A stretch of DNA of 64,000 nucleotides. Origin: BOG-931 sp963724715. GTDB taxonomy: Bacteria > Pseudomonadota > Alphaproteobacteria > Rhizobiales > Xanthobacteraceae. Shown here piece by piece: positions 50,624 through 59,002 of this stretch. The stretch spans positions 62,001-126,000 of the forward strand of contig CAVRVV010000008.1 of assembly GCA_963724715.1 (NCBI GenBank), given 5' to 3'. Under the pieces are notes generated by a model. It saw only the letters and a list, made by a program, of their open reading frames with translations, did not search any database and was not told where the DNA came from. Both the position numbers and the translations under genes were made by a program. The stretch's first letter is position 1. Each line of letters begins with the position of its first letter.

Positions 50624-51784
50624 TTAGTACGACCTCGGCAGGCCGAGCACATGCTCGGCGACATAGGACAGCACCAGATTGGTCGAGATCGGCGCTACGG
50701 TGTAAAGCCGGGTCTCGCGGAATTTGCGTTCGATGTCGAATTCTTCGGCGAAGCCGAAGCCGCCGTGGGTCTGTACGCACATGTCGGCCGCTGCCCACGA
50801 CGCCTCGGCGGCGAGGTGCTTGGCCATGTTGGCTTCGGCGCCGCAATCCTTGCCGGCTTCGTAGAGCGAAGCCGCCTCCCGCACCATCAATTCGGCGGCG
50901 CGCATGTTGATGTAGGCCCGGGCGATGGGAAACTGCACGCCCTGGTTCTTGCCGATCGGCCGGCCGAACACTTCGCGCTCGCCCGCATAGGCGGTAGCCT
51001 TCTGGATGAACCATTTGGCGTCGCCGATGCATTCGGCGGCGATCAGGATGCGCTCGGCGTTCATGCCGGAGAGGATGTAGCGAAAGCCTTCGCCCTCGAC
51101 GCCGATGAGATTTTCCGCCGGCACGCGCATGTTCTCGAAGAACACCTCGGTGGTGGCGTGGTTCATCATGGTGCGGATCGGCCGGATGGTCAGCCCTTTG
51201 CCCTTGACCTCGCGCATGTCGACCAGAAAAACCGACAGGCCTTCGGTGCGCTTTTTTATCTGTTCGCGCGGGGTGGTGCGGGCGAGCAGCAGCATGAGAT
51301 CGGAATGCTCGGCGCGCGACGTCCAGATTTTCTGGCCGTTGACCACATAGCTGTCGTTGCCGCCGCGCGCCGCGGTGGTGCGCAGGCTCAACGTGTCGGT
51401 GCCGGAGCTCGGCTCGGTGACGCCGAACGCTTGCAGCCGAAGCTCGCCGCGCGCGATGCCCGGCAGATAGCGCGCCTTCTGCTCGGCGCTGCCGTGGCGG
51501 AGCACCGTCCCCATCGTATACATTTGCGCGTGGCAGGCGGCGCCGTTGCAGCCGGACGCCTGGATCTCTTCCATGATGGCGACGGCCGCGCTCATGGTCA
51601 GCCCGCTGCCGCCATACTCTTCCGGGATGAGGGCGGCGAGAAAGCCGGCCTTGGTCAAAGCGGCGACGAATTTTTCCGGATAAGCGCGCTCGCGATCGAG
51701 CGCCCGCCAATACTCGCCGGGAAAGCCGGCGCACAGCGCGCGCACCGCCTCGCGGATCGGGGCGAGGTCGGCGCTTTCGCTCAC
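50624..51784 (-). CDS. Acyl-CoA dehydrogenase
   Basis: 386 residues. Start GTG 51784 overlaps the upstream stop (GTGA). FLAALIPEEYGGSGLTMSAA, LQAFGVTEPSSGTDT (FAD/substrate block) and YVVNGQKIWTSRAEHSDL are family signatures; QTHGGFGFAEEFDIERKFR in the C-terminal domain contains the region of the catalytic Glu and adenine binding. It forms an alpha,beta double bond in an acyl-CoA with FAD and electron-transfer flavoprotein. It follows the hydratase and SDR genes in one operon (dehydrogenation, hydration, oxidation). Confidence 0.94.
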   Translation of the reverse strand: MSESADLAPIREAVRALCAGFPGEYWRALDRERAYPEKFVAALTKAGFLAALIPEEYGGSGLTMSAAVAIMEEIQASGCNGAACHAQMYTMGTVLRHGSAEQKARYLPGIARGELRLQAFGVTEPSSGTDTLSLRTTAARGGNDSYVVNGQKIWTSRAEHSDLMLLLARTTPREQIKKRTEGLSVFLVDMREVKGKGLTIRPIRTMMNHATTEVFFENMRVPAENLIGVEGEGFRYILSGMNAERILIAAECIGDAKWFIQKATAYAGEREVFGRPIGKNQGVQFPIARAYINMRAAELMVREAASLYEAGKDCGAEANMAKHLAAEASWAAADMCVQTHGGFGFAEEFDIERKFRETRLYTVAPISTNLVLSYVAEHVLGLPRSY

Positions 51785-52641
51785 GGCTTCACCTCGGCGC
51801 GGCCGTTGTTGACCGCAACCACGTCGCGTTCGACGACTTTGGCGCGGAAGCTCACCACGGCGCCGTCGCGCCACATCTCGGTGCGCAGCGTCTCGCCGGG
51901 AAACACCGGCGCGGAGAAGCGGCAGGCGAACGAGGCGAGCTTGCTGGGGTCGTAACCGCAGAAAGTCTTCAACACAGCGTGGCCGGATATGCCGAAATTG
52001 CCGAGCCCGTGCATGATCGGCCGGGGATAGCCGGCCTGCTTGGCAAACGCCGGCTCGGCATGGAGCGGATTGCGGTCGCCGCTCAGCCGATAGATCAGCG
52101 CCGCTTCCGGGCGTGTCCCGAGATCGCACACGGCGTCCGGCGCGCGCGTGGGCAGCGGATGCGGCTCCGGCGCCTGCCGGGGCGGCCCGCCAAAACCGCC
52201 GTCGGCGCGGCAGAACGTGGTCTGGGTGACGGTCGCGATCAAATCGCCGGTCGCCTTGTCGCTCACCTTGCGCTCACTGAAAACCAGCGCGCCCTTGCCG
52301 GCGCCCTTGTCGATCACCTCGACGATGCGCTGGCGGCCGATGACGGTGCCTTGGCCGGCGAGGGGCTTATGCAAGATGACGCCTTGCTCGCCGTTGACGA
52401 TCTTTACCCAGTCGATGCCGGTGTCGCGGTCGCGCGCCCAAAAACCGACATAGCCGAGCACGGCGACAAAAGTCGGCAGCACTTTGAGATTTTTCTCATA
52501 GACGAACGGCAGCTCGTCCTCGTTCATCGGATCGTGGCCGAGGCCTATGCCGAGCGCATAGAGCATGCAGTCCTTCGACGTGTAGGTCTGCTCCGCCGGC
52601 GGGATATCGAGCGCCATCAGTTTTTCGTAGACGATCGTCAT
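51781..52641 (-). CDS. MaoC-like double-hotdog (R)-enoyl-CoA hydratase
   Basis: 286 residues from ATG 52641, sharing one base with the SDR stop (TGATG). The N-terminal hotdog (about 1-140; VLPTFVAVLGYVGFWARDRD) is the non-catalytic half. The C-terminal hotdog has YRLSGDRNPLHAEPAFAKQA, with the Asp and His of hydratase 2, and PRPIMHGLGNFGISGHAVL. It adds water to a 2-enoyl-CoA. It matches the eukaryotic MFE-2 hydratase layout. The stop overlaps the acyl-CoA dehydrogenase start. Confidence 0.92.
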   Translation of the reverse strand: MTIVYEKLMALDIPPAEQTYTSKDCMLYALGIGLGHDPMNEDELPFVYEKNLKVLPTFVAVLGYVGFWARDRDTGIDWVKIVNGEQGVILHKPLAGQGTVIGRQRIVEVIDKGAGKGALVFSERKVSDKATGDLIATVTQTTFCRADGGFGGPPRQAPEPHPLPTRAPDAVCDLGTRPEAALIYRLSGDRNPLHAEPAFAKQAGYPRPIMHGLGNFGISGHAVLKTFCGYDPSKLASFACRFSAPVFPGETLRTEMWRDGAVVSFRAKVVERDVVAVNNGRAEVKP

Positions 52642-53555
52642 CACACCGGATCCCATGAGAACACGTCGCCCGAGCGGTCGAGCGGCGTGAAAGAAGCGGC
52701 GAACGCGCCTTTGAGCTGGGCGGCGAGCTTTTCCGGCGTCCAGCCGTCGGAACGGTGCAGCGTGCGGATCGGCCGGTTCTGATTGAACAGATAAATCTCG
52801 TTATTGCGCGCCGAGAGAATTTGCCCGCTGATGCCGTCGGCCTTGTCGGAGGCGAGATAAACGACCAGCGGCGCGACTTTTTCCGGCGTCATGTCGCGCA
52901 GCCGGGCGACGCGGGTCTTTTCCTCTTCGGTCTCGGTCGGGATCGAATCGATCATCCGCGTCCAGGCAAAGGGTGCGACGCAGTTCGAGCGCACGTTGAA
53001 GCGCGCCATGTCGAGCGCGATGCCGCGCGACAGGCCGACGATGCCGAGTTTCGCCGCCATGTAATTGGCTTGGCCGAAATTGCCGACCAGGCCCGAGGTC
53101 GACGTCATGTGCACGTAGGCGCCGGAATTCTGTTCGCGGAAATGCGTGGCGCAGGCGCGGCTCATGTTGAAACTGCCGTGCAGATGCACGCCGATGACGT
53201 CGGACCAGTCCGACCAGCTCATGCGATGGAAGATGCGGTCGCGCAGGATGCCGGCGTTGTTGACCAGGATGTCGACCCGCCCGAAGGCGTCGAGCGCCGC
53301 CTTGACGATCTTGTCGGCATTGCCCGGCTCGCTGATCGACAATGTCGAGGCGATGGCCTGGCCGCCGGCTTTTTTGATCTCGTCGACTACTTCCTGCGCC
53401 GGGCCGGCATCGGTGCCGGCACCGTCGAGGCTCGCGCCGATATCGCAGACCACGACCTTGGCGCCTTCCTGCGCCATCAAGAGTGCGATGCCGCGGCCGA
53501 TGCCGCGGGCGGCGCCGGTGACGATGGCAACCTTGCCGGCAACGATATCAGCCAT
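52641..53555 (-). CDS. SDR-family dehydrogenase (MFE-2-like 3-hydroxyacyl-CoA dehydrogenase)
   Basis: 304 residues. VTGAARGIGRGIALLMAQEG is the TGxxxGxG NAD site; VNNAGILRDRIFHRMSWSDW holds NNAG; YVHMTSTSG and NYMAAKLGIVG hold Ser and Y-x3-K of the catalytic tetrad (Tyr in NYMAAK). The sequence resembles the dehydrogenase half of the peroxisomal multifunctional enzyme, and the hydratase encoded next to it resembles the other half. Together with the acyl-CoA dehydrogenase they make a three-step beta-oxidation unit. A C-terminal extension of about 45 residues follows the SDR core. Confidence 0.93.
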   Translation of the reverse strand: MADIVAGKVAIVTGAARGIGRGIALLMAQEGAKVVVCDIGASLDGAGTDAGPAQEVVDEIKKAGGQAIASTLSISEPGNADKIVKAALDAFGRVDILVNNAGILRDRIFHRMSWSDWSDVIGVHLHGSFNMSRACATHFREQNSGAYVHMTSTSGLVGNFGQANYMAAKLGIVGLSRGIALDMARFNVRSNCVAPFAWTRMIDSIPTETEEEKTRVARLRDMTPEKVAPLVVYLASDKADGISGQILSARNNEIYLFNQNRPIRTLHRSDGWTPEKLAAQLKGAFAASFTPLDRSGDVFSWDPV

Positions 53556-53575
53556 GTCTTAGCCCCACACTTTTT

Positions 53576-54676
53576 CTAGCCCCATACTTCGCGGGCGACG
53601 TCGTTGATCATGCGAAGCTTCGCCCACTGTTCCTCTTCGGCGAGAGTATTCCCTTCCTCGGTCGAGGCGAAGCCGCATTGCGGCGACAGACAGAGCTGCT
53701 CGATATCGGTGAATTTGGCGGCTTCCTCGATGCGCCGCTTGATGGCGTCCTTGGATTCCAAGGAGCCGGTCTTGGTCGTCACCAGGCCGAGCACCACGAA
53801 GCGGTCCTTCTTCAGGCGCTTGAGCGGCTCAAAACCGCCGGCGCGGTCGGTGTCGTATTCCATGAAATAGCCGTGCACCTTGATCTTGTCGAACAGCACT
53901 TCCTGCTCGGCCTCGTAACCGCCGGTGCCCATGAAGGTCGATTTGTAGTTGCCGCGGCACAGATGCATGGTCACCGTCATGTCCGACGGAATGTCGGACA
54001 TCGCGATGTTGATGAGCTCGCCGTAGAGCGGGCCGAGCGCTTCGGGATCGTCGCCGCGATCCTTCATCTGCTGGCGATATTTCGGATCGCACAGCATGGC
54101 GATGAAGACTTCGTCGAGCTGCAAATAGCGGCAGCCGGCATCGGCGAAAGCGCGCACCGCTTTTTTGTACGCCTGGCCGAGATCGGCGAACATCGTGTCG
54201 AGCTTGGGATAGACCGTCTTGTCGATCGGCGTGCCGACCGGGCGGCCATACAGCGCCGACGGCGCCGGGATCGTGATCTTCGGCGTGCGCTTGGTGTGGG
54301 CCTGGACGAATTTGAAATGCTCGATCATCGGATGGCCGGAGAAGCCGATCTTGCCGGTGACCTTGGTGCCTTCGTTGCGCGTCCGCGTGGCGGCGAAGGC
54401 GATGCCGGTCTCCATGACGGTCTTCTCGACGCCGTCGAGGCCCCAGAGGAAATCGAGATGCCACCACGAGCGGCGGAATTCGCCGTCGGTGATCGATTGC
54501 AAGCCGGCCGCTTCCTGTTTCTTGATGACGTCCTTGATCTCGCGGTCTTCCACCGCTTTCAGCTCGTCCGCGGTGATCTCGCCCTTGGCGCGGCGCTCGC
54601 GCGCCTCTTTCAGCGCCGCGGGCCGCAGCAGGCTGCCGACGTGATCGGCGCGGAACGGTGGTTTGGTTCGTTGCAT
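53576..54676 (-). CDS. MetE-C-like cobalamin-independent methyltransferase, copy 1
   Basis: 366 residues. MQRTKPPFRADHVGSLLRPA begins all three copies. TVTMHLCRGNYKSTFM carries the His-x-Cys zinc ligands and CLSPQCGFASTEEGN the third Cys, with Glu in GTGGYEAEQEVLF between them, as in the catalytic half of MetE. LQLDEVFIAMLCDP carries the acidic D-E pair. The family includes methyltransferases and epoxyalkane:coenzyme M transferase, so a thiol is the expected nucleophile. It lies 20 bp from the SDR gene and is the last of three tandem paralogues. Confidence 0.9.
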   Translation of the reverse strand: MQRTKPPFRADHVGSLLRPAALKEARERRAKGEITADELKAVEDREIKDVIKKQEAAGLQSITDGEFRRSWWHLDFLWGLDGVEKTVMETGIAFAATRTRNEGTKVTGKIGFSGHPMIEHFKFVQAHTKRTPKITIPAPSALYGRPVGTPIDKTVYPKLDTMFADLGQAYKKAVRAFADAGCRYLQLDEVFIAMLCDPKYRQQMKDRGDDPEALGPLYGELINIAMSDIPSDMTVTMHLCRGNYKSTFMGTGGYEAEQEVLFDKIKVHGYFMEYDTDRAGGFEPLKRLKKDRFVVLGLVTTKTGSLESKDAIKRRIEEAAKFTDIEQLCLSPQCGFASTEEGNTLAEEEQWAKLRMINDVAREVWG

Positions 54677-54694
54677 GGCGGTCTTTCCTACTTT

Positions 54695-54814
54695 CCTCCC
54701 CCTGAAAGGGGGAGGTGGCGAGCGAAGCGAAGCCGGTGGGGGTCAGTCTTCATTACCTGGGCAAGCGACGAGGCCGCGGACCCCCACCCCGCCCTCCCCC
54801 TTTCAGGGGGAGGG
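54695..54814. repeat. Palindromic repeat, family B (between methyltransferase copies 1 and 2)
   Basis: Arms CCTCCCCCTGAAAGGGGGAGG (54695-54715) and CCCTCCCCCTTTCAGGGGGA-type (54792-54814) with GGTGGGGGTCAGTC and GGACCCCCACC inside. Nearly identical in sequence to 55951-56138 apart from an insertion there. Confidence 0.85.
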
Positions 54815-54819
54815 TTTTA

Positions 54820-55929
54820 TTATCCCCACACCTCATCGGCCACTTCCACGATCATCCGCAGCTTCGCCCATTCTTCCTCTTCGGCCAGGACGTTGCCTTC
54901 CTCGGTCGAGGCGAAGCCGCATTGCGGCGACAGGCAGAGCTGATCGATATCGATGAATTTCGCCGCCTGCTCGATGCGGCGCTTGATCTCATCGCGGCTT
55001 TCCAGCCGCCCGGATTTGCTGGTGACGAGGCCGAGCACGACGGTCTTGCCCTTGGGCAAGAAGCGCAGCGGCTCAAAACCGCCGGCGCGCTCGGTGTCGT
55101 ATTCCATGAAATAGCCGTGCACGTTGATCTGGTTGAACAGCAGTTCGGCCACCGGCTCGTAGCCGCCGGAGGCAACGAAGCTCGAGCGAAAATTGCCGCG
55201 GCACAGATGCATGGTGATGGTCATGTCGGCCGGAATGTCGGAGATCGCCGCATTGATCATGCCGGCATAGATGCCCGGCAGCGCCGCCGGATCCTCGCCG
55301 CGATCGCTGATCTGCTTGCGTAGCGTCGGATCGCACAGATAGGCCAGATTGACCTCGTCGAGCTGCAGATAGCGGCAGCCGGCGTCGGCGAAAGCGCGCA
55401 CCGCCTTGCGATAGGTCTCGCCGAGATCGCGATAGAAATCGTTCATCGACGGATAGAGCCTTTCCGGCACCACGTCGCGGCCGTAGCGGAAATGCAGCGA
55501 CGACGGCGAGGGGATCGTCAACTTCGGCGTCTGGCTGGTGTGCGCCTTCAGGAACTTGAAATGCTCGATCATCGGATGCGGCTTGTAGCCGCCGAGCTTG
55601 CCGATGACGCGCAGCAGGATCGGCCGCGGCTGCGGGCCGCTCGAGGCAAATTTTATCTTGCGCTCGCCGACATAGGACTCGACGTTGTCGAGCCGCTCCA
55701 AAAAATCATAATTCCAGGAAATGCGCCGGTACTCGCCGTCGGTCGCCGATTTAAGCCCGATCATCTCCTGCTTGCGGATCACGCCCTCGATCTCGCGGTC
55801 TTCGATGGCCGTCAGCTCGTCGGCGCTGATCTTGCCGCGCGCGCGTTTCTCCCGCGCTTCTTTCAGCGGCGCCGTGCGCAGCAGACTGCCGACGTGATCG
55901 GCGCGAAAGGGAGGTTTGGTGCGTTGCAT
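54820..55929 (-). CDS. MetE-C-like cobalamin-independent methyltransferase, copy 2
   Basis: 369 residues, same fold as copy 1. TITMHLCRGNFRSSFV has His-x-Cys and CLSPQCGFASTEEGN the third Cys. LQLDEVNLAYLCDP replaces copy 1 residues in the acidic loop, and the substrate loop at NVESYVGERKIKFAS differs strongly from copies 1 and 3, so substrate preference probably differs. Start and stop are flanked by family B repeats. It is translated from ATG 55929 with AAGAAG-type spacing after a repeat-filled gap. Confidence 0.9.
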   Translation of the reverse strand: MQRTKPPFRADHVGSLLRTAPLKEAREKRARGKISADELTAIEDREIEGVIRKQEMIGLKSATDGEYRRISWNYDFLERLDNVESYVGERKIKFASSGPQPRPILLRVIGKLGGYKPHPMIEHFKFLKAHTSQTPKLTIPSPSSLHFRYGRDVVPERLYPSMNDFYRDLGETYRKAVRAFADAGCRYLQLDEVNLAYLCDPTLRKQISDRGEDPAALPGIYAGMINAAISDIPADMTITMHLCRGNFRSSFVASGGYEPVAELLFNQINVHGYFMEYDTERAGGFEPLRFLPKGKTVVLGLVTSKSGRLESRDEIKRRIEQAAKFIDIDQLCLSPQCGFASTEEGNVLAEEEEWAKLRMIVEVADEVWG

Positions 55930-55950
55930 ACTGGTCTTCTTTCCTACTTT

Positions 55951-56138
55951 CCTCCCCCTGAAAGGGGGAGGTGGCGAGCGACCCGCCTTCGCTCGCTCCG
56001 CGAGCTACGGCGGGTATCAGTCCGCCGAAGCGCGGAGCGCGTAGGCGGAAGCGAAGCCGGTGGGGGTCAGTCTTCGTCACCTGGGCAAGCGACGAGGTCG
56101 CGGACCCCCACCCAACCCTCCCCCTTCCAGGGGGAGGG
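55951..56138. repeat. Palindromic repeat, family B, with a nested second palindrome
   Basis: Outer arms as at 54695. Between them (55982-56049) lies an additional palindrome, CCGCCTTCGCTCGCTCCGCG paired with sequence ending CGGAGCGCGTAGGCGGA, absent from the copy at 54695. The flanks TCTTTCCTACTTT and GCAAGCGACGAGG are shared between the two elements. Confidence 0.85.
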
Positions 56139-56143
56139 CTTTA

Positions 56144-57244
56144 TTATCGCCACACCTCGTCAGCCAATTCCACGATCATCCTCAGCTTCGCCCATTGCTC
56201 GTCCTCGGCCAGCACGTTGCCTTCTTCGGTCGAGGCGAAGCCGCATTGCGGCGACAGGCAGAGCTGATCGAGCGCGATGTATTTGGTCGCCTCGTCGATG
56301 CGGCGCTTGATGTCGTCCTTGTTCTCGAGCTTGCCGAACTTCGAGGTGACCAGGCCGAGCACGACCTGTTTCTTGCCCTTCGGGAAAAACCGCAGCGGCT
56401 CGAAACCGCCGGCACGGTCGGTGTCGTATTCGAGGAAATAGCCGTCGAGGCCGGTGCCGCCGAGCAGCTGTTCGGCGACGAACTCGTAGCCGCCCGAGGC
56501 GATGAAGGTCGAGCGGAAATTGCCGCGGCACGAATGCATCGTAACGGTCATATCCGCCGGCTTGCCCTCCAGCGCGGCATTGGTGAGCCGCGCATAGCGC
56601 TTCGGCAACGCGTCCGGATCGTCGCCGCGCTTGGTCGATTGCGCGCGTTCGTTCGGATCGCACATCATCGACCAGGCGGTGTCGTCGAGTTGCAGGTAGC
56701 GGCAGCCGGCGTCGTAGAAAGCGCGGATCGCGTTGCGATAGGCCTTGGCGAGATCGTCGAAAAACGGATCGAGGTCGGGATAGACCTTCTTGCTGACCGC
56801 GGCGCGGCCCTGGCGGAAATGGAACGTCGACGGCGCCGGGATCGTCATCTTCGGCGTGACACGCGTATGGGCTTTGAGGAATTTGAAATGCTCCAGCATC
56901 GGGTGGCCGGAGAAGCCGAGCTTGCCGTCGATCTTGATGCCTTCGGCCTTGGTCTGCACGCCGTGGAACTGGATGGCGTCCGTCGTATAGAACGTGACGC
57001 CATCGAGGCCGCGGAAGAAATCGAAATGCCACCATGAGCGGCGCAGTTCGCCGTCGGTGGCGAGCGTGAGTCCGATCTCCTCCTGCTTCTTGATGACCTT
57101 CTCGATTTCGCGGTCTTCGATCGCGCGCAACGCGTCGGCCGTGATCTCGCCGCGCCCGCGCTTGGCGCGCGCCTCCTTCAGCACAGGCGGTCGCAGCAGG
57201 CTGCCGACATGGTCGGCGCGGAACGGCGGCGTGGTACGTTGCAT
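56144..57244 (-). CDS. MetE-C-like cobalamin-independent methyltransferase, copy 3
   Basis: 366 residues. TVTMHSCRGNFRSTFI retains the His-x-Cys ligands, CLSPQCGFASTEEGN the third Cys. The acidic loop is LQLDDTAWSMMCDP (Asp-Asp in place of Asp-Glu in the other copies) and FYTTDAIQFHGVQTKAEG replaces their substrate loop. This copy lies first in the transcript, 52 bp after the UbiD stop. All three are the length of the C-terminal MetE half alone, with no N-terminal folate-type domain. Confidence 0.9.
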   Translation of the reverse strand: MQRTTPPFRADHVGSLLRPPVLKEARAKRGRGEITADALRAIEDREIEKVIKKQEEIGLTLATDGELRRSWWHFDFFRGLDGVTFYTTDAIQFHGVQTKAEGIKIDGKLGFSGHPMLEHFKFLKAHTRVTPKMTIPAPSTFHFRQGRAAVSKKVYPDLDPFFDDLAKAYRNAIRAFYDAGCRYLQLDDTAWSMMCDPNERAQSTKRGDDPDALPKRYARLTNAALEGKPADMTVTMHSCRGNFRSTFIASGGYEFVAEQLLGGTGLDGYFLEYDTDRAGGFEPLRFFPKGKKQVVLGLVTSKFGKLENKDDIKRRIDEATKYIALDQLCLSPQCGFASTEEGNVLAEDEQWAKLRMIVELADEVWR

Positions 57245-57296
57245 AAACTCCTCCCAACTCTTTTAGTTTTTATGCGCGTTCAGTTGTCAGGCGCGT

Positions 57297-58829
57297 TTAG
57301 CTCTTCTTGAGCACATAGCGGCCGTCCTCGGCCCGGCCGAGATTTTTTGCAGCATAAAGCGCATCGAGTGCGCGCACGATCTCGCGGCCATCCTTGCTGC
57401 CGAGCGCCGCCATCAATTCCAAAAAGCTCGCCGGTCCTGCCGCAAGCGCTGCCTCGACCGATTTGTGTTGTGCGCCCTTCTTGGCGACCGGCGGCGTCGG
57501 CACTGAGAACTCCAGCGAATTCGCTTTGCCGAACGGGATGGTGCAATCGAAGCCGAGTTTTGCGCCGGTGCGTGCGCCGCCGAGCGACGGATCGAGCGGC
57601 ACGACGCGGAAGCCCGAGCCGACGAGGAGATCGCGGTCGGCCTGGAAGCGCGTGGCAAAAGCCCAGTCGGTCTCGGCGTCGGAAAACACGTCGATGTCCG
57701 GGTCGAAAGCGAAAACGTGCTTGGCTTCGGCGTGCGAGCCGAAGATCGCCGCGATGGCGTTCTTGGCATCGCCCGGCACACGCTGGCGCAGCGAGACGCG
57801 CACATTGTACATGCCGCCGCTCGACGGCGTCGCATAGACGGCAAGCGGCTCGCGCACCGACGCCATCAGCGCCGCCCAGGCCGCGGTTTCGGTTTTCATG
57901 GCGGAGAGCTGCGCCGTGTCGGTGCGCGCTAGCGCGCGGCCGCCGATGGTCAAGGTCTGGAACAGCGCATCCTCGCGATGCGTGATCGCGGTGATGTGCA
58001 GAACCGGATTGCGCTTCACCACGCCGTAATAGCCGACATATTCACCAAACGGCCCTTCCGGCTCGACGTGGCCGGCCGGATCGAGCACGCCCTCGATGAC
58101 ATATTCGGCGTCGGCCGGCACGTAGATGTCGTTGGTGACGCATTTCACCACCGGCACCGGCTGGCCGCGCAGGCCGCCGATGATGTCGAGCTCGTCGACG
58201 TTGGGCAGCGCCGCCATGGCGGCGAGAAAATCCGCCGGATGCGAGCCGACCGCATAGGCGACCGGCACCGGCTCCTTCTTGGCGGCGGCTTCGAGATAAA
58301 TGGCGCGCATGTCGCTCGGCGCGATCAGGTCGACGCCGGCCTGCCGCGGCCCGCGCAGCATGATGCGGCGGCAGCCCACATTGGTGAAGCCGGTGCCGGG
58401 AAACAGCGCGTAGTCGATGCCGGCGGAAATGTACGGCGCGCCGTCGGCGGCGTGCTGCAGGTGCACCGGCAGCTTGCACAGATCGGCATCGTCGTCCTTG
58501 AGCACGACCTGCTGCACCGGCGCCTGCTGCGACGACACTTTTACGGGCGGATGCAGGCGGCTGAGCCGCTGGCTCAGCGTGCCCAACAAGCCGCGCTCGT
58601 CGGTGTCGAGCGCGGCGGCAAGGCGTCGTCGTGAGGCCATCACATTGCCCACGAGCTCGGCCTTTTCCGGCCCCGCCGCCTTGAACAGCACCGCATGCGG
58701 ATTGCCGTCGAGGGCGCCGCCCACATCGACCAGGTCGATGGGCGCGTTGTGCACCTCGCACTCGCCGGCCTCGACCAGTTTGTCGACGAAATTGCGCAGA
58801 CGGAAGCGCTCGGTATCGATCGTGGCCAT
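57297..58829 (-). CDS. UbiD-family (prFMN-dependent) decarboxylase
   Basis: 510 residues from ATG 58829 (GAGG 7 bp upstream). YVIEGVLDPAGHVEPEGPFG and EYVGYYG are the UbiD signature around the catalytic Glu; the prFMN-binding half shows DADLCKLPVHLQHAADGAPY and INMRxxM-like RRIMLRGPRQAG. These enzymes (de)carboxylate aromatic or alpha,beta-unsaturated acids with prenylated FMN, which needs a UbiX-type prenyltransferase that is not encoded here. The gene precedes the three methyltransferase genes. Substrate unknown. Confidence 0.92.
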   Translation of the reverse strand: MATIDTERFRLRNFVDKLVEAGECEVHNAPIDLVDVGGALDGNPHAVLFKAAGPEKAELVGNVMASRRRLAAALDTDERGLLGTLSQRLSRLHPPVKVSSQQAPVQQVVLKDDDADLCKLPVHLQHAADGAPYISAGIDYALFPGTGFTNVGCRRIMLRGPRQAGVDLIAPSDMRAIYLEAAAKKEPVPVAYAVGSHPADFLAAMAALPNVDELDIIGGLRGQPVPVVKCVTNDIYVPADAEYVIEGVLDPAGHVEPEGPFGEYVGYYGVVKRNPVLHITAITHREDALFQTLTIGGRALARTDTAQLSAMKTETAAWAALMASVREPLAVYATPSSGGMYNVRVSLRQRVPGDAKNAIAAIFGSHAEAKHVFAFDPDIDVFSDAETDWAFATRFQADRDLLVGSGFRVVPLDPSLGGARTGAKLGFDCTIPFGKANSLEFSVPTPPVAKKGAQHKSVEAALAAGPASFLELMAALGSKDGREIVRALDALYAAKNLGRAEDGRYVLKKS

Positions 58830-58895
58830 GGGACATCCTCGTCTCTCAGGGCGATTTAGCAGCGCCCTGAGAGAAGTGTAAATGGCACTTGCGCA

Positions 58896-58996
58896 TTGTC
58901 GTCCCCGTGAAAGCGGGGACCCAGTAATCGCTTGGGTTATTGCCATATATGGAGCATCGAGATTACTGGATCATCCGCTTCCGCGGATGATGACAA
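58896..58996. repeat. Palindromic repeat, family C
   Basis: TTGTCGTCCCCGTGAAAGCG and the far end CCGCGGATGATGACAA bracket inner arms CCAGTAATCG and CGAGATTACTGG. It separates the divergent UbiD and cupin genes, ending 7 bp before the cupin start. Confidence 0.75.
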
Positions 58997-59002
58997 TAGG
59001 GA

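Noticed and set aside
54695..56138. Direct repeats suggesting a CRISPR array
   Set aside because: The units are palindromes of about 120-190 bp separated by 1-kb genes, not short repeats with unique spacers, and no cas gene is present.
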